Shown here in pieces: positions 18,051 through 27,786 of a DNA stretch of 64,000 nucleotides. The notes below the pieces were generated by a model. The model had not been told where the DNA came from. It ran no database searches and worked only from the letters and a program-made list of their open reading frames with translations. The stretch's first letter is position 1, and every line of letters starts with the position of its first letter. The translations under genes were made by a program, and so were the position numbers. Source of the stretch: Bacteroides sp. (GTDB taxonomy: Bacteria > Bacteroidota > Bacteroidia > Bacteroidales > Bacteroidaceae); assembly GCA_022648295.1 (NCBI GenBank), contig JALCME010000009.1, forward strand, positions 90,648 through 154,647. Reading direction: 5' to 3'.

Positions 18051-19082
18051 TTAATCATTAAACAACGTCTTTTGGCTACTATAGATACTGCGTCCTAAAT
18101 GTTTATAAGCCAACTCTGTCACTTCACGACCACGTGGAGTACGTTTTAAAAAGCCTTCCTTAATAAGAAATGGCTCGTAAACCTCCTCAATGGTTCCAGA
18201 ATCCTCGCCTAGAGCAGTGGCAATGGTAGTCAATCCCACAGGTCCTCCTTTAAATTTATCTATAATTGTGCATAAGATCTTATTATCGACTTCATCAAGA
18301 CCATATTTATCAATATTCAGCGCTTCAAGCGCAAAACGAGCTATTTCCGTATCAATGCTTCCAGAACCTTTTACTTGTGCAAAGTCACGCACACGACGCA
18401 ATAAAGCATTAGCTACACGGGGGGTACCCCGACTACGCGATGCTATTTCCGCAGCTGCTTTTGTAGAACAAGGGACGTTCAATATTCCGGCCGAACGGCG
18501 AAGAATATTACTCAAAACATCATCATCATAATATTCAAGATGCAGATTGATGCCAAAACGTGCACGCAAAGGGGCTGTCAACAACCCACTACGCGTAGTC
18601 GCTCCAACTAAAGTAAAAGGATTCAGATCTATCTGAATACTTCGCGCCGAAGGACCTTTATCTATCATAATATCAATGCGATAATCTTCCATAGCAGAAT
18701 ACAAATATTCTTCCACTACAGGAGAAAGACGATGAATCTCGTCGATAAACAACACATCATTGGGTTCCAAACTGGTCAACACACCAGCTAAATCACCAGG
18801 TTTGTCAAGTACAGGACCAGAAGTGATTTTAAACCCCACTCCCAATTCATTAGCAATAATGTTAGAAAGAGTTGTCTTTCCCAGTCCGGGAGGTCCATGT
18901 AACAGAACATGATCCAGAGCTTCTCCCCGCAAACGTGCAGCTTTGACAAAAATACGAAGGTTGTCCACCACCTTGTCCTGCCCATTGAAATCTTCAAAGC
19001 ACAACGGGCGAAGTGCATTCTCGAAATCACGCTCTCCACTACTTAGCTGATGATCACGTATATCAAATTTTTCATCTTCCAT
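18051..19082 (-). CDS. ruvB: Holliday junction helicase RuvB
   Basis: This 343-residue AAA+ ATPase drives branch migration with RuvA. It has Walker [10 protein letters not shown], Walker [10 protein letters not shown], the sensor region [18 protein letters not shown] and the C-terminal winged helix ending GRSIYSS. The length is normal. It heads a minus-strand run, ruvB-flippase-DUF389-dpp7, with gaps of 33, 6 and 29 bases. A TATCTTTG box at 19104-19111 precedes it. ruvA and ruvC are not in the window. Confidence 0.97.
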   Translation of the reverse strand: MEDEKFDIRDHQLSSGERDFENALRPLCFEDFNGQDKVVDNLRIFVKAARLRGEALDHVLLHGPPGLGKTTLSNIIANELGVGFKITSGPVLDKPGDLAGVLTSLEPNDVLFIDEIHRLSPVVEEYLYSAMEDYRIDIMIDKGPSARSIQIDLNPFTLVGATTRSGLLTAPLRARFGINLHLEYYDDDVLSNILRRSAGILNVPCSTKAAAEIASRSRGTPRVANALLRRVRDFAQVKGSGSIDTEIARFALEALNIDKYGLDEVDNKILCTIIDKFKGGPVGLTTIATALGEDSGTIEEVYEPFLIKEGFLKRTPRGREVTELAYKHLGRSIYSSQKTLFND

Positions 19083-19103
19083 CTATAGCCGATCTATTAG
19101 CGA

Positions 19104-19111
19104 CAAAGATA
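19104..19111 (-). promoter_or_regulatory. Bacteroides -7 box of the ruvB run, TATCTTTG
   Basis: On the minus strand TATCTTTG fits TAnnTTTG and lies 22 bases before the ruvB start codon at 19082. No obvious terminator separates the four genes downstream. Confidence 0.5.
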
Positions 19112-19254
19112 AATATTTAACCATAAATTATTCAGCTTAGAAGGAACAAAGAATGAATTTTCCATTAAAATCACACAATAAAGCGCAATCACCTTTATTC
19201 TATAGCCTCAAAGTCAGTGATAAAATCAATTCATGACATACATCATCGTCCCTC

Positions 19255-19959
19255 TTAACGCTTCATAAATTCCTTTCGTTCGCTTTCTGAAAACTTCTCA
19301 ATTGCATATCTCAGCATTGTCCTTGGCATAACCTTACTATATTTCTCTAAAAATTGAATTAGTAAATCCCGATCCCTTTTTCCCATCTCGCGGAGCATCC
19401 AGCCAATAGCCTTTTGCATTAAATCATGTTTATGATACAATAGTAACTCTGCAATGGCCAATATATCCATAAAATCATCGTTCTTAATCAACGTATATGT
19501 TGAAACAACAGCAATACGCTGATCCCAAAGCAAATGACTTTTAGCCAAACTATAAAGAATCTCTCGAGAGTTGTTTTTCATATATTCCCCAACAATAGTT
19601 GGTGCGGAAAGATCTACCAGGTCCCAATTGTTTATACGGGCCGTTTGCGATAAATAAAACTCGAAGATTTCTTTTTTCTTTTTCTCTTCAGACTTCTTAA
19701 AGCGCTCTACTAACATTAATAAAGCACAAAGACGGCACTCATGCCACTCACTCTGTAAAAGTTCGGCTATCACTTCAAATGGCTCATGCTTGTGTTTTTT
19801 AGCCACTATGCGAGTATTGGGAACCACTACACCGAGAAATTTATCACCCTCACCGTACTGCCCTACTCCTGTTTTAAAAAACTTAGGTAAATATTTTCGT
19901 TTTACAGGATCAATATACTGTTCTAATTCTTTTTGAATTTCATTTACCTTTTGTATCAT
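19255..19959 (-). CDS. AlkD-like DNA alkylation repair protein
   Basis: This 234-residue all-helical HEAT-like repeat protein contains the AlkD signature NNWDLVDLSAP (Trp and Asp that contact the alkylated base), with KAIGWMLREMGKRD and MPRTMLRYAIEKF near the C-terminus. AlkD enzymes excise positively charged N3/N7-alkylpurines without base flipping. The length fits. It is a single gene between ruvB and the divergent membrane-protein gene. Confidence 0.88.
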   Translation of the reverse strand: MIQKVNEIQKELEQYIDPVKRKYLPKFFKTGVGQYGEGDKFLGVVVPNTRIVAKKHKHEPFEVIAELLQSEWHECRLCALLMLVERFKKSEEKKKKEIFEFYLSQTARINNWDLVDLSAPTIVGEYMKNNSREILYSLAKSHLLWDQRIAVVSTYTLIKNDDFMDILAIAELLLYHKHDLMQKAIGWMLREMGKRDRDLLIQFLEKYSKVMPRTMLRYAIEKFSESERKEFMKR

Positions 19960-20085
19960 AATTCCACTTCTATTTCTTTGTAATAACGAACCTAAATAAA
20001 GAAACTACCACTTCTCCATTTGATAACTAAATATCAATCTGGGCAAAAATAGCGAAAAAAGCCGTGCTAAATAGAAAGATATTCC

Positions 20086-20093
20086 TACTTTTG
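20086..20093 (+). promoter_or_regulatory. Bacteroides -7 box, TACTTTTG
   Basis: TACTTTTG fits TAnnTTTG and lies 23 bases before the ATG at 20117. Confidence 0.5.
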
Positions 20094-20116
20094 TAGGGAA
20101 ATTAATTCATTATTTT

Positions 20117-21349
20117 ATGGTTTTAAACTACATATGGGTAGCATTTTTCGTAATAGCTTTCATTGTGGCCTTAATTAAAGTACTTTTTATGGGGGACACA
20201 GGAATCTTTACCGAACTTATAAATTCCACATTCACCTCCTCAAAAACAGCTTTTGAAATTTCATTAGGATTAACAGGAATCCTGTCGCTTTGGCTCGGTA
20301 TTATGAAAATAGGTGAAAAGAGCGGAATGATTAATGCCCTTTCCCGATGGCTTAGCCCGGTGTTTTGCCGTCTATTTCCCGAAATACCCAAGGGGCATCC
20401 GGCTATGGGGGCTATCTTTATGAACCTATCAGCAAATATGCTAGGACTGGATAATGCGGCTACACCTATGGGGCTAAAAGCAATGAAAGAGCTCCAAGAG
20501 CTCAACCCTCGAAAAGATACAGCGACTAATCCAATGGTCATGTTTTTAGTATTAAATACTTCCGGACTTGTATTGATTCCTATCAGCATCATGATGTACC
20601 GTGCCCAAATGGGAGCCGCACAACCAACAGATATATTTATACCAACTTTAATAACCACTGCCATCTCAACAATTGTAGGGGTAATAGCCGTAAGCATAAC
20701 TCAACATATTAATTTATTAAATAAACCTATCCTCATCCTTATTGGTTGCATCAGCCTTTTCTTTACAACTCTCATTTTTTTATTCTCTCGTTTAAGTCGT
20801 GAAGAGATCGGCACTTACTCTACCTTAATTGCCAATATTGTCCTATTCTGTATTATTTTATTATTTATTCTATGGGGATTATGGAAAAAAATAAATGTTT
20901 ATGATGCATTCGTTGAAGGAGCAAAAGACGGATTTACAACTGCCGTACGTATTATCCCTTATTTAGTAGCATTCCTAGTTGGCATCGCAGTATTTCGCAC
21001 TTCAGGAGCAATGGATTTGTTGGTGAATGGCATTGGATATATTGTAGGCCTTTTCGGGGTAGATACTAGTTTTGTTGGGGCCTTACCAACTGCTTTGATG
21101 AAATCATTGAGTGGCAGTGGAGCTAACGGACTAATGATCGATACAATGAAACAATATGGAGCGGACTCATTTGTAGGAAGAATGAGCTGCGTAGCACGGG
21201 GTGCCTCCGACACGACCTTTTACATACTTGCCGTATACTTTGGAAGTGTAGGCATTACTAAAACTAGAAATGCTGTAACCTGTGGACTTATAGCAGACTT
21301 TGCCGGAGTAATAGCAGCGATTATTATCAGCTATCTCTTTTTCTTTTAA
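20117..21349 (+). CDS. Fused SpmA/SpmB-type nucleoside-recognition membrane protein
   Basis: This 410-residue polytopic membrane protein has two Gate/nucleoside-recognition domains. The first half carries LGLTGILSLWLGIMKIGEKSG and MNLSANMLGLDNAATPMGLKAM, typical of SpmA. The second carries VRIIPYLVAFLVGIAVFRTSGAM and a C-terminal ARGASDTTFYILAVYFGSVGI, typical of SpmB. In sporulating Firmicutes these are two proteins; a fused form is common in Bacteroides, which do not sporulate. A transport role is likely but the substrate is unknown. ybeY follows 16 bases later and is probably co-transcribed. Confidence 0.88.
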   Translation: MVLNYIWVAFFVIAFIVALIKVLFMGDTGIFTELINSTFTSSKTAFEISLGLTGILSLWLGIMKIGEKSGMINALSRWLSPVFCRLFPEIPKGHPAMGAIFMNLSANMLGLDNAATPMGLKAMKELQELNPRKDTATNPMVMFLVLNTSGLVLIPISIMMYRAQMGAAQPTDIFIPTLITTAISTIVGVIAVSITQHINLLNKPILILIGCISLFFTTLIFLFSRLSREEIGTYSTLIANIVLFCIILLFILWGLWKKINVYDAFVEGAKDGFTTAVRIIPYLVAFLVGIAVFRTSGAMDLLVNGIGYIVGLFGVDTSFVGALPTALMKSLSGSGANGLMIDTMKQYGADSFVGRMSCVARGASDTTFYILAVYFGSVGITKTRNAVTCGLIADFAGVIAAIIISYLFFF

Positions 21350-21365
21350 CTAAAGTTTTGTCATT

Positions 21366-21782
21366 ATGATCTCTTATCAAACAGATGGCATAGAAATGCC
21401 AAGTATAGAGCAACAAAAAACGACCGAATGGATTAAGTCAGTTGCTGCTACTTATCAAAAAAGAGTCGGTGAAATCGCTTATATTTTCTGTTCAGATGAA
21501 AAAATAATCGAAATAAACCGCCAATATCTCCAACATGATTATTATACGGATATTATCACATTTGACTATTGTGAAGGTAATCGCTTATCCGGAGACATTT
21601 TTATAAGCTTAGATACTGTACATAGTAATGCCGAACAGTTTGGTAATGCTTATATGAATGAACTCTACCGGGTCATTATCCATGGTATACTCCACTTGTG
21701 TGGTATCAACGACAAGGGTCCAGGTGAAAGACAAATAATGGAAGCTGCAGAAAATAAGGCATTAGTTTTATTATCTATATAA
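21366..21782 (+). CDS. ybeY: Endoribonuclease YbeY, rRNA maturation
   Basis: This 138-residue UPF0054 protein acts in 16S rRNA 3'-end processing and 70S quality control. The zinc site is visible as HGILHLCGINDKGPGE. The first two histidines of HGxLHLxGYDH are present, but the third position reads Lys in place of His. This variation appears to be normal in Bacteroidota relatives and is not necessarily a loss of function. YTDIITFDY and LSGDIFIS are the other family blocks. It follows the SpmA/B-type gene by 16 bases. Confidence 0.93.
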   Translation: MISYQTDGIEMPSIEQQKTTEWIKSVAATYQKRVGEIAYIFCSDEKIIEINRQYLQHDYYTDIITFDYCEGNRLSGDIFISLDTVHSNAEQFGNAYMNELYRVIIHGILHLCGINDKGPGERQIMEAAENKALVLLSI

Positions 21783-21787
21783 AAAAG

Positions 21788-21816
21788 AGTGCTTATCTTT
21801 AAAAAAGATAAGCACT
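21788..21816. terminator. Bidirectional hairpin terminator between ybeY and the DUF3244 gene
   Basis: AGTGCTTATCTTT at 21788-21800 pairs perfectly with AAAGATAAGCACT at 21804-21816 around a three-base loop. A T-run follows when read on the minus strand (the A-run at 21781-21786), so it best serves the minus-strand DUF3244 unit. It can also stop ybeY transcripts. Confidence 0.7.
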
Positions 21817-21850
21817 ACTCAATCCCCTATGAAACTAAATTAAAATAATA

Positions 21851-21874
21851 TGTTAGGGAGAAATCTCCCTAACA
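21851..21874. terminator. Second hairpin in the ybeY/DUF3244 gap
   Basis: TGTTAGGGAGA at 21851-21861 pairs with TCTCCCTAACA at 21864-21874, with a two-base gap. The stem is very stable and lies 31 bases after the DUF3244 stop codon on the minus strand. There is no clear T-run, so it may protect the 3' end or help the neighbouring terminator. Confidence 0.5.
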
Positions 21875-21904
21875 GAACAGATAGAAAGAAGGTTTTATAC
21901 AATT

Positions 21905-22258
21905 TTAATTAACTTCAATTGTATAAGATTCACCTGACCCAGTTAATGGTATTATGAGAGTATCACCGGTGAAGACCTCGGAGTAAATAACATCCCCGGT
22001 TTCAACATCGGTAACTGTCAAAGTCTTATTCTGTAAATACCCATCAAACAATATATAGAGCTGACTATCTTCTATATAAGCATAAAGCGATAAAGAACGC
22101 GTTTGAATCTTAGCCCCTAACAAAAAAATATTTGCAGGATGCTTCTCTTGTTTAGCCTGAGTAGATGCAACCTGCTCATTCTCGGCAGATACTGAGGTTA
22201 AGAGAGGTTGTCCCACAAACAAAAGGCAAATAAATAGAACGATTTTCGTAGTTTTCAT
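21905..22258 (-). CDS. DUF3244-type small secreted protein, second copy
   Basis: This 117-residue protein has a signal peptide (ending SVSA). After a low-complexity linker (EQVASTQAKQEKHPAN) there is a single beta domain with LYILFDGYLQNKTLTVTDVETGDVIYSE. The (L/V)(S/T)(I/V)TDxxxGxxV pattern is shared with the 2737-3120 protein. It lies 148 bases downstream of its TPR regulator gene, the same order as in the first pair. Here no cytolysin-like or barrel gene follows. Function is unknown. Confidence 0.6.
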   Translation of the reverse strand: MKTTKIVLFICLLFVGQPLLTSVSAENEQVASTQAKQEKHPANIFLLGAKIQTRSLSLYAYIEDSQLYILFDGYLQNKTLTVTDVETGDVIYSEVFTGDTLIIPLTGSGESYTIEVN

Positions 22259-22406
22259 AATCTTGCCACATTTAATTATTTAATATGCAGCAAAATTAAT
22301 AATAAGTAGATGAAATAGCATCATAAAAGCGATAACAACTCAAGGTCGAAATGCGCTGAATATAAGACAGTTACATAAATTATGATAACATTTATCTAAA
22401 AAATAC

Positions 22407-24038
22407 TTAATTACCCTCTTTATGCTTCAGCCGATAGCGCCTCTGCACTACAACTTGCTTACTCGTTTTACCAAAACATAAAGCAATAGTAAAATCATCC
22501 CATCCACAAAGTGATAAACAAGAAAGTAAGCAATCATCTTCTGTGTACTTAGGGTAAGCGTGATTTAAATAGGCTAAATAATCTTTATAAATTTCAGAAA
22601 CGGTTGATCTCAATTGCATTTGCTCTTTCTCCAATAAAATCTGAACTTCTTGTTGTCTCTTCCCCTTACTCTGCATGCTAAGCTGTTCAATTCTTTTATA
22701 AATAGGCGTTTTTTGAAAGAGGATATTACATAATTCCGCCTTCTCATCGGCTAATTTTCGAACTTCTTGTTCTTTTAAAGATATGTGTTCCTTATCTTTT
22801 TCCTGCTCACGACGAAGCGAAGCAATACGATATTGAAGTTCCGCAACATTAGCATCTAAAGCAGCCTTGTCCCGCTCATATTCTAGCTGGAGCATCTTCC
22901 GGCGGCGACTCACTCTCTGTAAAAGTAGCATTGAAAGCGCGATAGCCAATAAGCAAGAAGAAACTATGAGAAAAAGCATAAGCTTCATATTCATTTTTTC
23001 CTTATAAACACTCAGATCCGCTTCATATTTGTATGCCTTTTGTTCAACTTCCGAAGTTTGCTTGAAAAAATAAATAGAATCCATCAATCCACTGTATCTG
23101 CCAGAATATTCCAAGGCTTGATGATAATCTTCTTTCTCTTCCATTACATCCTTTAACCCATAATAAGCCAAAGCCCGGGTTTCAATCGTTGTATCTTTTA
23201 AAGCTAAATGAAAATAGTATTCAGCGGAATCCAACTTTTGCCTATTAATAAAAACATAGCCTACGGTTATAGCAGCTTTAAGATATGGAGCTTTATCATA
23301 TTCCAACGAATGTTTTCCATAAAACAAAATGGAATCCTTATCCCTATAAGTACAACTTAAATTATGATAAAATAGAGGTACAAATAGAAAATTATTTTGT
23401 TGAATCGCGAGCTTTAAAGCCTCTTTTGTATATACTCGGGCATTAAGAGTATCCCTGCCTAAAAAATAAATCCACCCTATATTCCCTTTAATTGAAGAAA
23501 TTCCTTCCCTATAATCAGCGTTTTGATAACAAGTTTCAGCGTTTCGAAACATTTCCATAGCCTTATCTATAAGTACTTGATCAGAATATAAATTCCCCAA
23601 ATCCTCATAGATCATGCCTTTCACCCTTAATTGAGTTTTATCAGTGCCATTAAGTTCTTTCAAAGCAGCAAAACAATTGTCCATAGCCTCTTTAGGCATA
23701 TTCATACGAGTTTGAATACGTTCCTTATATAACAATGCTTTAGCGCGATTTATTCCCCCGGAGTAATAGCGAATAGCTTCATTGAGTAAAGAATCGCAAG
23801 GAAGAAGAGAACGAAATGTTTTGTTAGTAGCTTCGGCTAAAAGCAAACCATAATAAATCCGGTCAGGTTTAAAGAAGTTCTGAGATGAAAGAGATTTTAA
23901 AATTTGATAACTACTATCTGGCTGAGAATCCATTAAAGACTCTGCACGAAGCAATTGAGAATCATGAATTGTATCCCTATGACAAGAAACAACCATAAAA
24001 GCAAATATCAGGAGCTGAATAAATAATAATCGCTTCAT
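22407..24038 (-). CDS. Membrane TPR lipoprotein with LuxR-like C-terminal domain, second copy
   Basis: This 543-residue homologue of the 904-2613 protein has a lipobox (MVVSC, near residue 19), TPR-like repeats to about 340, a membrane helix at about 354-376, a charged coiled coil at about 385-455 and a C-terminal YTEDDCLLSCLS...IALCFGKTS...QRRYRLKHK block. The shared C-terminal pattern (TEDDxLLxCL, IALCFG, QRxxRxK) defines the domain. The ATG at 24038 was preferred to an upstream one at 24095 because it gives a proper lipoprotein signal. It precedes a DUF3244 gene and follows the polysaccharide locus. Signal and targets are unknown. Confidence 0.7.
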   Translation of the reverse strand: MKRLLFIQLLIFAFMVVSCHRDTIHDSQLLRAESLMDSQPDSSYQILKSLSSQNFFKPDRIYYGLLLAEATNKTFRSLLPCDSLLNEAIRYYSGGINRAKALLYKERIQTRMNMPKEAMDNCFAALKELNGTDKTQLRVKGMIYEDLGNLYSDQVLIDKAMEMFRNAETCYQNADYREGISSIKGNIGWIYFLGRDTLNARVYTKEALKLAIQQNNFLFVPLFYHNLSCTYRDKDSILFYGKHSLEYDKAPYLKAAITVGYVFINRQKLDSAEYYFHLALKDTTIETRALAYYGLKDVMEEKEDYHQALEYSGRYSGLMDSIYFFKQTSEVEQKAYKYEADLSVYKEKMNMKLMLFLIVSSCLLAIALSMLLLQRVSRRRKMLQLEYERDKAALDANVAELQYRIASLRREQEKDKEHISLKEQEVRKLADEKAELCNILFQKTPIYKRIEQLSMQSKGKRQQEVQILLEKEQMQLRSTVSEIYKDYLAYLNHAYPKYTEDDCLLSCLSLCGWDDFTIALCFGKTSKQVVVQRRYRLKHKEGN

Positions 24039-24189
24039 AACAAGGGGCAGATGTATAACCACACAAAGATAGAAAAAAAGAAGGCTTATAAACAAGAATA
24101 AAAAAGAAAATATGCAATTATTAAATTAAAGCCACATACTAATACTTAAAACGATACATCTGCCAAAACATTCTTTAATAACAGTATCC

Positions 24190-26223
24190 CTACTCCCCAA
24201 AAAAATGCTCTGCCCGTCGCGGCGAGAGTAATTCCCAGAGAGATGCGACTGTCCACCCCGGAGCAAAAATATCATTATAAAATCCTTTCCCGTTTTTTCC
24301 ATAATCCCAATTTGTATGCTGAACAACTTCTGGATAATAACCCGTTTTAGCAATTCCACAAAGATGCCCTTTCGTCGGTAATAATTGCCGCATGGAAGTA
24401 TTAATCACTTTTGCAAAGTCTGCAAAACGCTGCTCTCCATACCGCTTCGAAAGCCAATTGAGTACATCTGTAAATTCGAAGACAAACACATCAATATGAT
24501 TGTTCTCTACCGAAACATTTCCCCATCCCCGGGTCTTTAACCCCAAATCACCCAGCATTTGTCCACGAGCAAAAGGGACATCCCATGTATAATACCATGA
24601 CAAAGCAAAATAAGTCGCCTTTTTAGCTAATGCCGCATAGTGTTCCTGTTCAGCTCCTTTGGTAACCAAAGCTAAATAGTAAGCTGCAGTAGACGCATAT
24701 AAAGAGGCTTCTTTGTCCTCGCAATTGGCATCCAGAGTAGAAGAAAAATAATCCGCTTTAGAGATGAGTTCCTTTTCCAAGTAGTCAACCGTTCTCTTAG
24801 CAGCCTCTAAATAGCGTTTATCCTTGAAATACTTATATCCCATTGTCAAAGGAAGAGTTGCCGAAGGTGTACTCCCACCGCTTTGATCCACAATTGAAAA
24901 ATCATCTCTGAATTTACGTGGAAAACTACCATCTTGTCTTTGTAAACGGAGAAACATATCCAGCATTCTTCTAACCCTTTCCTCCCATTCCAAATGTTTT
25001 CGCCCTTTTAATCGTTCATAATTGAAATAATGCAATGCAGCATAAACCCCTTCCGACTGACGGCGAATGCTGAGGATTGGTTCTATAAAGTTTTGCTTAT
25101 AATGTACTACTTCATTAAAGAAACCCGTAGTGGAAAAGCCATTTCTTTCGTAAGTATCAAATATACTATTAGCATTCGTCACGAGATCAAGACGTCCCTT
25201 TTGCTCACCATACTCTAATGCATTAAATGCATTCAACAACGTTCGCCCCACAAAGCCAACTTCCGCCACATCATTCTTTTCGCATATAGATGTATGTAAT
25301 CCTACCCCCGAATAATAATGCGTAACATAATCCCCCACATAGCTTTCCACAAAGAAATTACTCAGTGTATCTTTCATAATTTCCGGTGTATAGGATGTAT
25401 TTACCGGTTGTGGTAGATTGGTATCATAGCTATACTCCCATGCATGTTGGACACATTCCGAAAAGTCAGCAGCCTTCTGCTCCGAGATTTCCCAAGTCAA
25501 AGAAATGCTTTCGCCTTTACGTAACAGCTGAAAAGCCTCAACCGGAGGAGCTAATGTCAATTTGCGAATATACGTTTTAGGCATTTCTTTGTATGGAAAG
25601 CCAAAAGACAACATAGCTTCTCCTTGCCTATTCTCAAACCCGGTATAGCCAATAGATGTTTTTCCAGAAAGAATAACTTCTCCTTCCTTATGAGTGGTCA
25701 ACGCTTCTTTATCGAACTTATCCAAACGAATAACAGACATCGACTTTCCGTTTTTTTTATCAAAAATAGTAGTCAACGGAGTACTCAAACGATCTTCACG
25801 AACCAGCCAACTATCAGAAGAGTGAAATGACGGAGCTTCCTTGGGCGAACGTAGATTACGACGATACCAGAACCCAGGCATATAGAATAGACAGTCATCA
25901 TGCCGATAACCTGTTTTCACTCGTTCTCCATAATTGAAATATACATCTTCCAAAGCTGTAATAAAGGTACTAATCTGCTGTCTATCTCCAACCTCTTTGA
26001 TACTTTGGAAAATCATTACGGGTATTTTTTTTGAGGCACTTAACTGATACTCAAAATAATCATTTTCTATTTTTTTTAAAGCCAGAGGATAGCAAACGGC
26101 TTTATTTCCAGGCACTTTCAAGGCAATACTCGCTGAAATATTTTCGGCCGTATAACCGGCAGCTCCTACTTTCACCATCCCCATGAACAATACCATTCCC
26201 AAAAACAATCTTTTTAACTTCAT
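24190..26223 (-). CDS. Secreted helical-barrel protein, putative glycoside hydrolase of unknown family
   Basis: The 677-residue protein has a signal peptide (ending VGAA). An N-terminal beta-rich part, to about 290, is followed by a helix-rich part resembling (alpha/alpha)6-barrel glycosidases (GVYAALHYFNYERLKG, LDMFLRLQRQDGSFPRKF, AAKRTVDYLEKEL, STAAYYLALVTKG). I do not recognise a CAZy family. Trp/Tyr- and acid-rich segments (NNHIDVFVFEF, HTNWDYGKNG) could line an active site. It follows the GH43 gene at 26284 after 60 bases and is the last enzyme gene of the polysaccharide region, so it probably acts on the same glycan. Confidence 0.6.
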   Translation of the reverse strand: MKLKRLFLGMVLFMGMVKVGAAGYTAENISASIALKVPGNKAVCYPLALKKIENDYFEYQLSASKKIPVMIFQSIKEVGDRQQISTFITALEDVYFNYGERVKTGYRHDDCLFYMPGFWYRRNLRSPKEAPSFHSSDSWLVREDRLSTPLTTIFDKKNGKSMSVIRLDKFDKEALTTHKEGEVILSGKTSIGYTGFENRQGEAMLSFGFPYKEMPKTYIRKLTLAPPVEAFQLLRKGESISLTWEISEQKAADFSECVQHAWEYSYDTNLPQPVNTSYTPEIMKDTLSNFFVESYVGDYVTHYYSGVGLHTSICEKNDVAEVGFVGRTLLNAFNALEYGEQKGRLDLVTNANSIFDTYERNGFSTTGFFNEVVHYKQNFIEPILSIRRQSEGVYAALHYFNYERLKGRKHLEWEERVRRMLDMFLRLQRQDGSFPRKFRDDFSIVDQSGGSTPSATLPLTMGYKYFKDKRYLEAAKRTVDYLEKELISKADYFSSTLDANCEDKEASLYASTAAYYLALVTKGAEQEHYAALAKKATYFALSWYYTWDVPFARGQMLGDLGLKTRGWGNVSVENNHIDVFVFEFTDVLNWLSKRYGEQRFADFAKVINTSMRQLLPTKGHLCGIAKTGYYPEVVQHTNWDYGKNGKGFYNDIFAPGWTVASLWELLSPRRAEHFFGE

Positions 26224-26283
26224 ACCTCTATTTATTCTTTTCCATTCTAAATTAACATACTCGCTTAACTCCCTTTGAAAAAA

Positions 26284-27294
26284 TCAATGAAATACAGGGC
26301 ACTGGGCCTCAAGTGAAGGTGAATCGTTTTTTACTAATGGCCAATCCTCCTTCCATTCCACCCTATCGAGCATCAGTACACGCCCTCCGGGATTGGATTT
26401 GCTTACCGCATGATAAAATAACCAATCATTGCCTGCATCATCCGTTATTATTTCCGAATTATGTCCTGTTCCTACAAAAGCATCATTCTTATGGATCAGA
26501 ATTACGCGATGGTTATCCATCATTTTCCCTCCATCCTTGTCAAGATAGGGACCAAATAGATTTTCAGAACGACCAACCACAGTTGTATAAGTACTCTTCA
26601 ACCCTTCACAACAAGACCCTATCGAAGCAAAGAGATAATAATAACCACCTCTCTTACAAATATAAGTTCCCTCATAATCACTTCCGGCTATTTGTACAGG
26701 TTCCTCACCTCTCTTAATAGAGCGTCCATCATCCGTCAACTCCACCCCATAAATGCCATGAAAACTACCCCAGAAAAGATACTTTTTCCCATTATCTTCA
26801 ATATAAAAAGGGTCTATTGAGTTCTGCACATTAATCTCACTACTGATGAAAAGCTTGCCTTGATCCTGAAATGGTCCTTCCGGTCTATCTGCTATAGCAC
26901 AACCTATTCCACAAGTCCACTCGGCACCCCAAACCGACATTGAATAATAAAGTACATAATGATTACCTATCTTATTGATGTCGGGTGCCCACAATCCACC
27001 TCCTTCTACAAAGTTGGGACGTGTTTGATTAGTGAAAGCCGTTCCAACAAACTCCCAATGAATCAAATCTTTTGATCGATGAATAGGCAGATTTCTAATG
27101 TCTTCTGTGGCATACAAATAAAAATAGCCATCGCCACCCTTGATAACAGAAGGATCCGGAAGGCTATAATTTATTACCGGATTTTTATAAGAATTATCTC
27201 TATTATCAAAGATCTTTTCCATTTTGAAAGAAGAATAAGCTATAAGAGAAATAAATAAAATAGCTAAGCTAAAAATTGTTTTCTTAATATTCAT
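26284..27294 (-). CDS. GH43 family glycosidase (arabinosidase/xylosidase type)
   Basis: This 336-residue five-bladed beta-propeller has a signal peptide. The GH43 catalytic triad is visible: general base Asp in LPDPSV, pKa-modulating Asp in NSIDPF and acid Glu in DYEGTYI. GLWAPDINKIGNHYVLYYS and GHNSEI are further family blocks. GH43 enzymes release alpha-L-arabinofuranose, beta-xylose or beta-galactose; the exact sugar cannot be read here. It is a paralogue of the next gene (27787-28818), sharing the CC-x-STYTTVVGRS segment. A 492-base gap with a terminator-like hairpin separates them. Confidence 0.85.
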   Translation of the reverse strand: MNIKKTIFSLAILFISLIAYSSFKMEKIFDNRDNSYKNPVINYSLPDPSVIKGGDGYFYLYATEDIRNLPIHRSKDLIHWEFVGTAFTNQTRPNFVEGGGLWAPDINKIGNHYVLYYSMSVWGAEWTCGIGCAIADRPEGPFQDQGKLFISSEINVQNSIDPFYIEDNGKKYLFWGSFHGIYGVELTDDGRSIKRGEEPVQIAGSDYEGTYICKRGGYYYLFASIGSCCEGLKSTYTTVVGRSENLFGPYLDKDGGKMMDNHRVILIHKNDAFVGTGHNSEIITDDAGNDWLFYHAVSKSNPGGRVLMLDRVEWKEDWPLVKNDSPSLEAQCPVFH

Positions 27295-27471
27295 ATTAAC
27301 ATTAAATTACTTCACATATACAAAACATAATATAGGCGCAAATTCTTTCCAATTTTACCGGAAAAGACAAGCTTTCTCATGAAATAAAATATAAGTAAAA
27401 TAGCCCTCATATTTAGATGCATATTTCTTGTTCCTAAATTGAAGATGTTAAAAGGCTTAATGGCATAAAAC

Positions 27472-27501
27472 ATCCCCGTTACAATAGGCTGTAGCGGGGA
27501 T
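27472..27501 (-). terminator. Hairpin in the gap between the two GH43 genes
   Basis: ATCCCCGTTACA at 27472-27483 pairs with TGTAGCGGGGAT at 27490-27501 (one G-T wobble) around a six-base loop, with GTTTTATG following on the minus strand. It lies in the 492-base gap 27295-27786, where nothing else was recognised. It should end or attenuate transcripts from the SusC/SusD/GH43 unit. Confidence 0.6.
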
Positions 27502-27786
27502 ATTTTGTCATCTTTGAAGCTCTTGATACATCCTCTAAAATACTAATATCTGATACTTTCACTTTTCAGAAAAAGATATCTTCTTCATGATCTTTCAGGT
27601 GAAAGAGTCTTGCATGGCATATACATCTATCTTTAATTCTCTAACTTAATGTTGAGATCCTATTAACTCTATAGGAAAAGAGTACAACAATCAAATTTTA
27701 GAGTTTCAATAGAAGCCTCTTTCTGCAGACGAAAAGACCAAGCCAAAGAAGATATCTCCACGCACCGTTACTTGCGCTCACCAATT

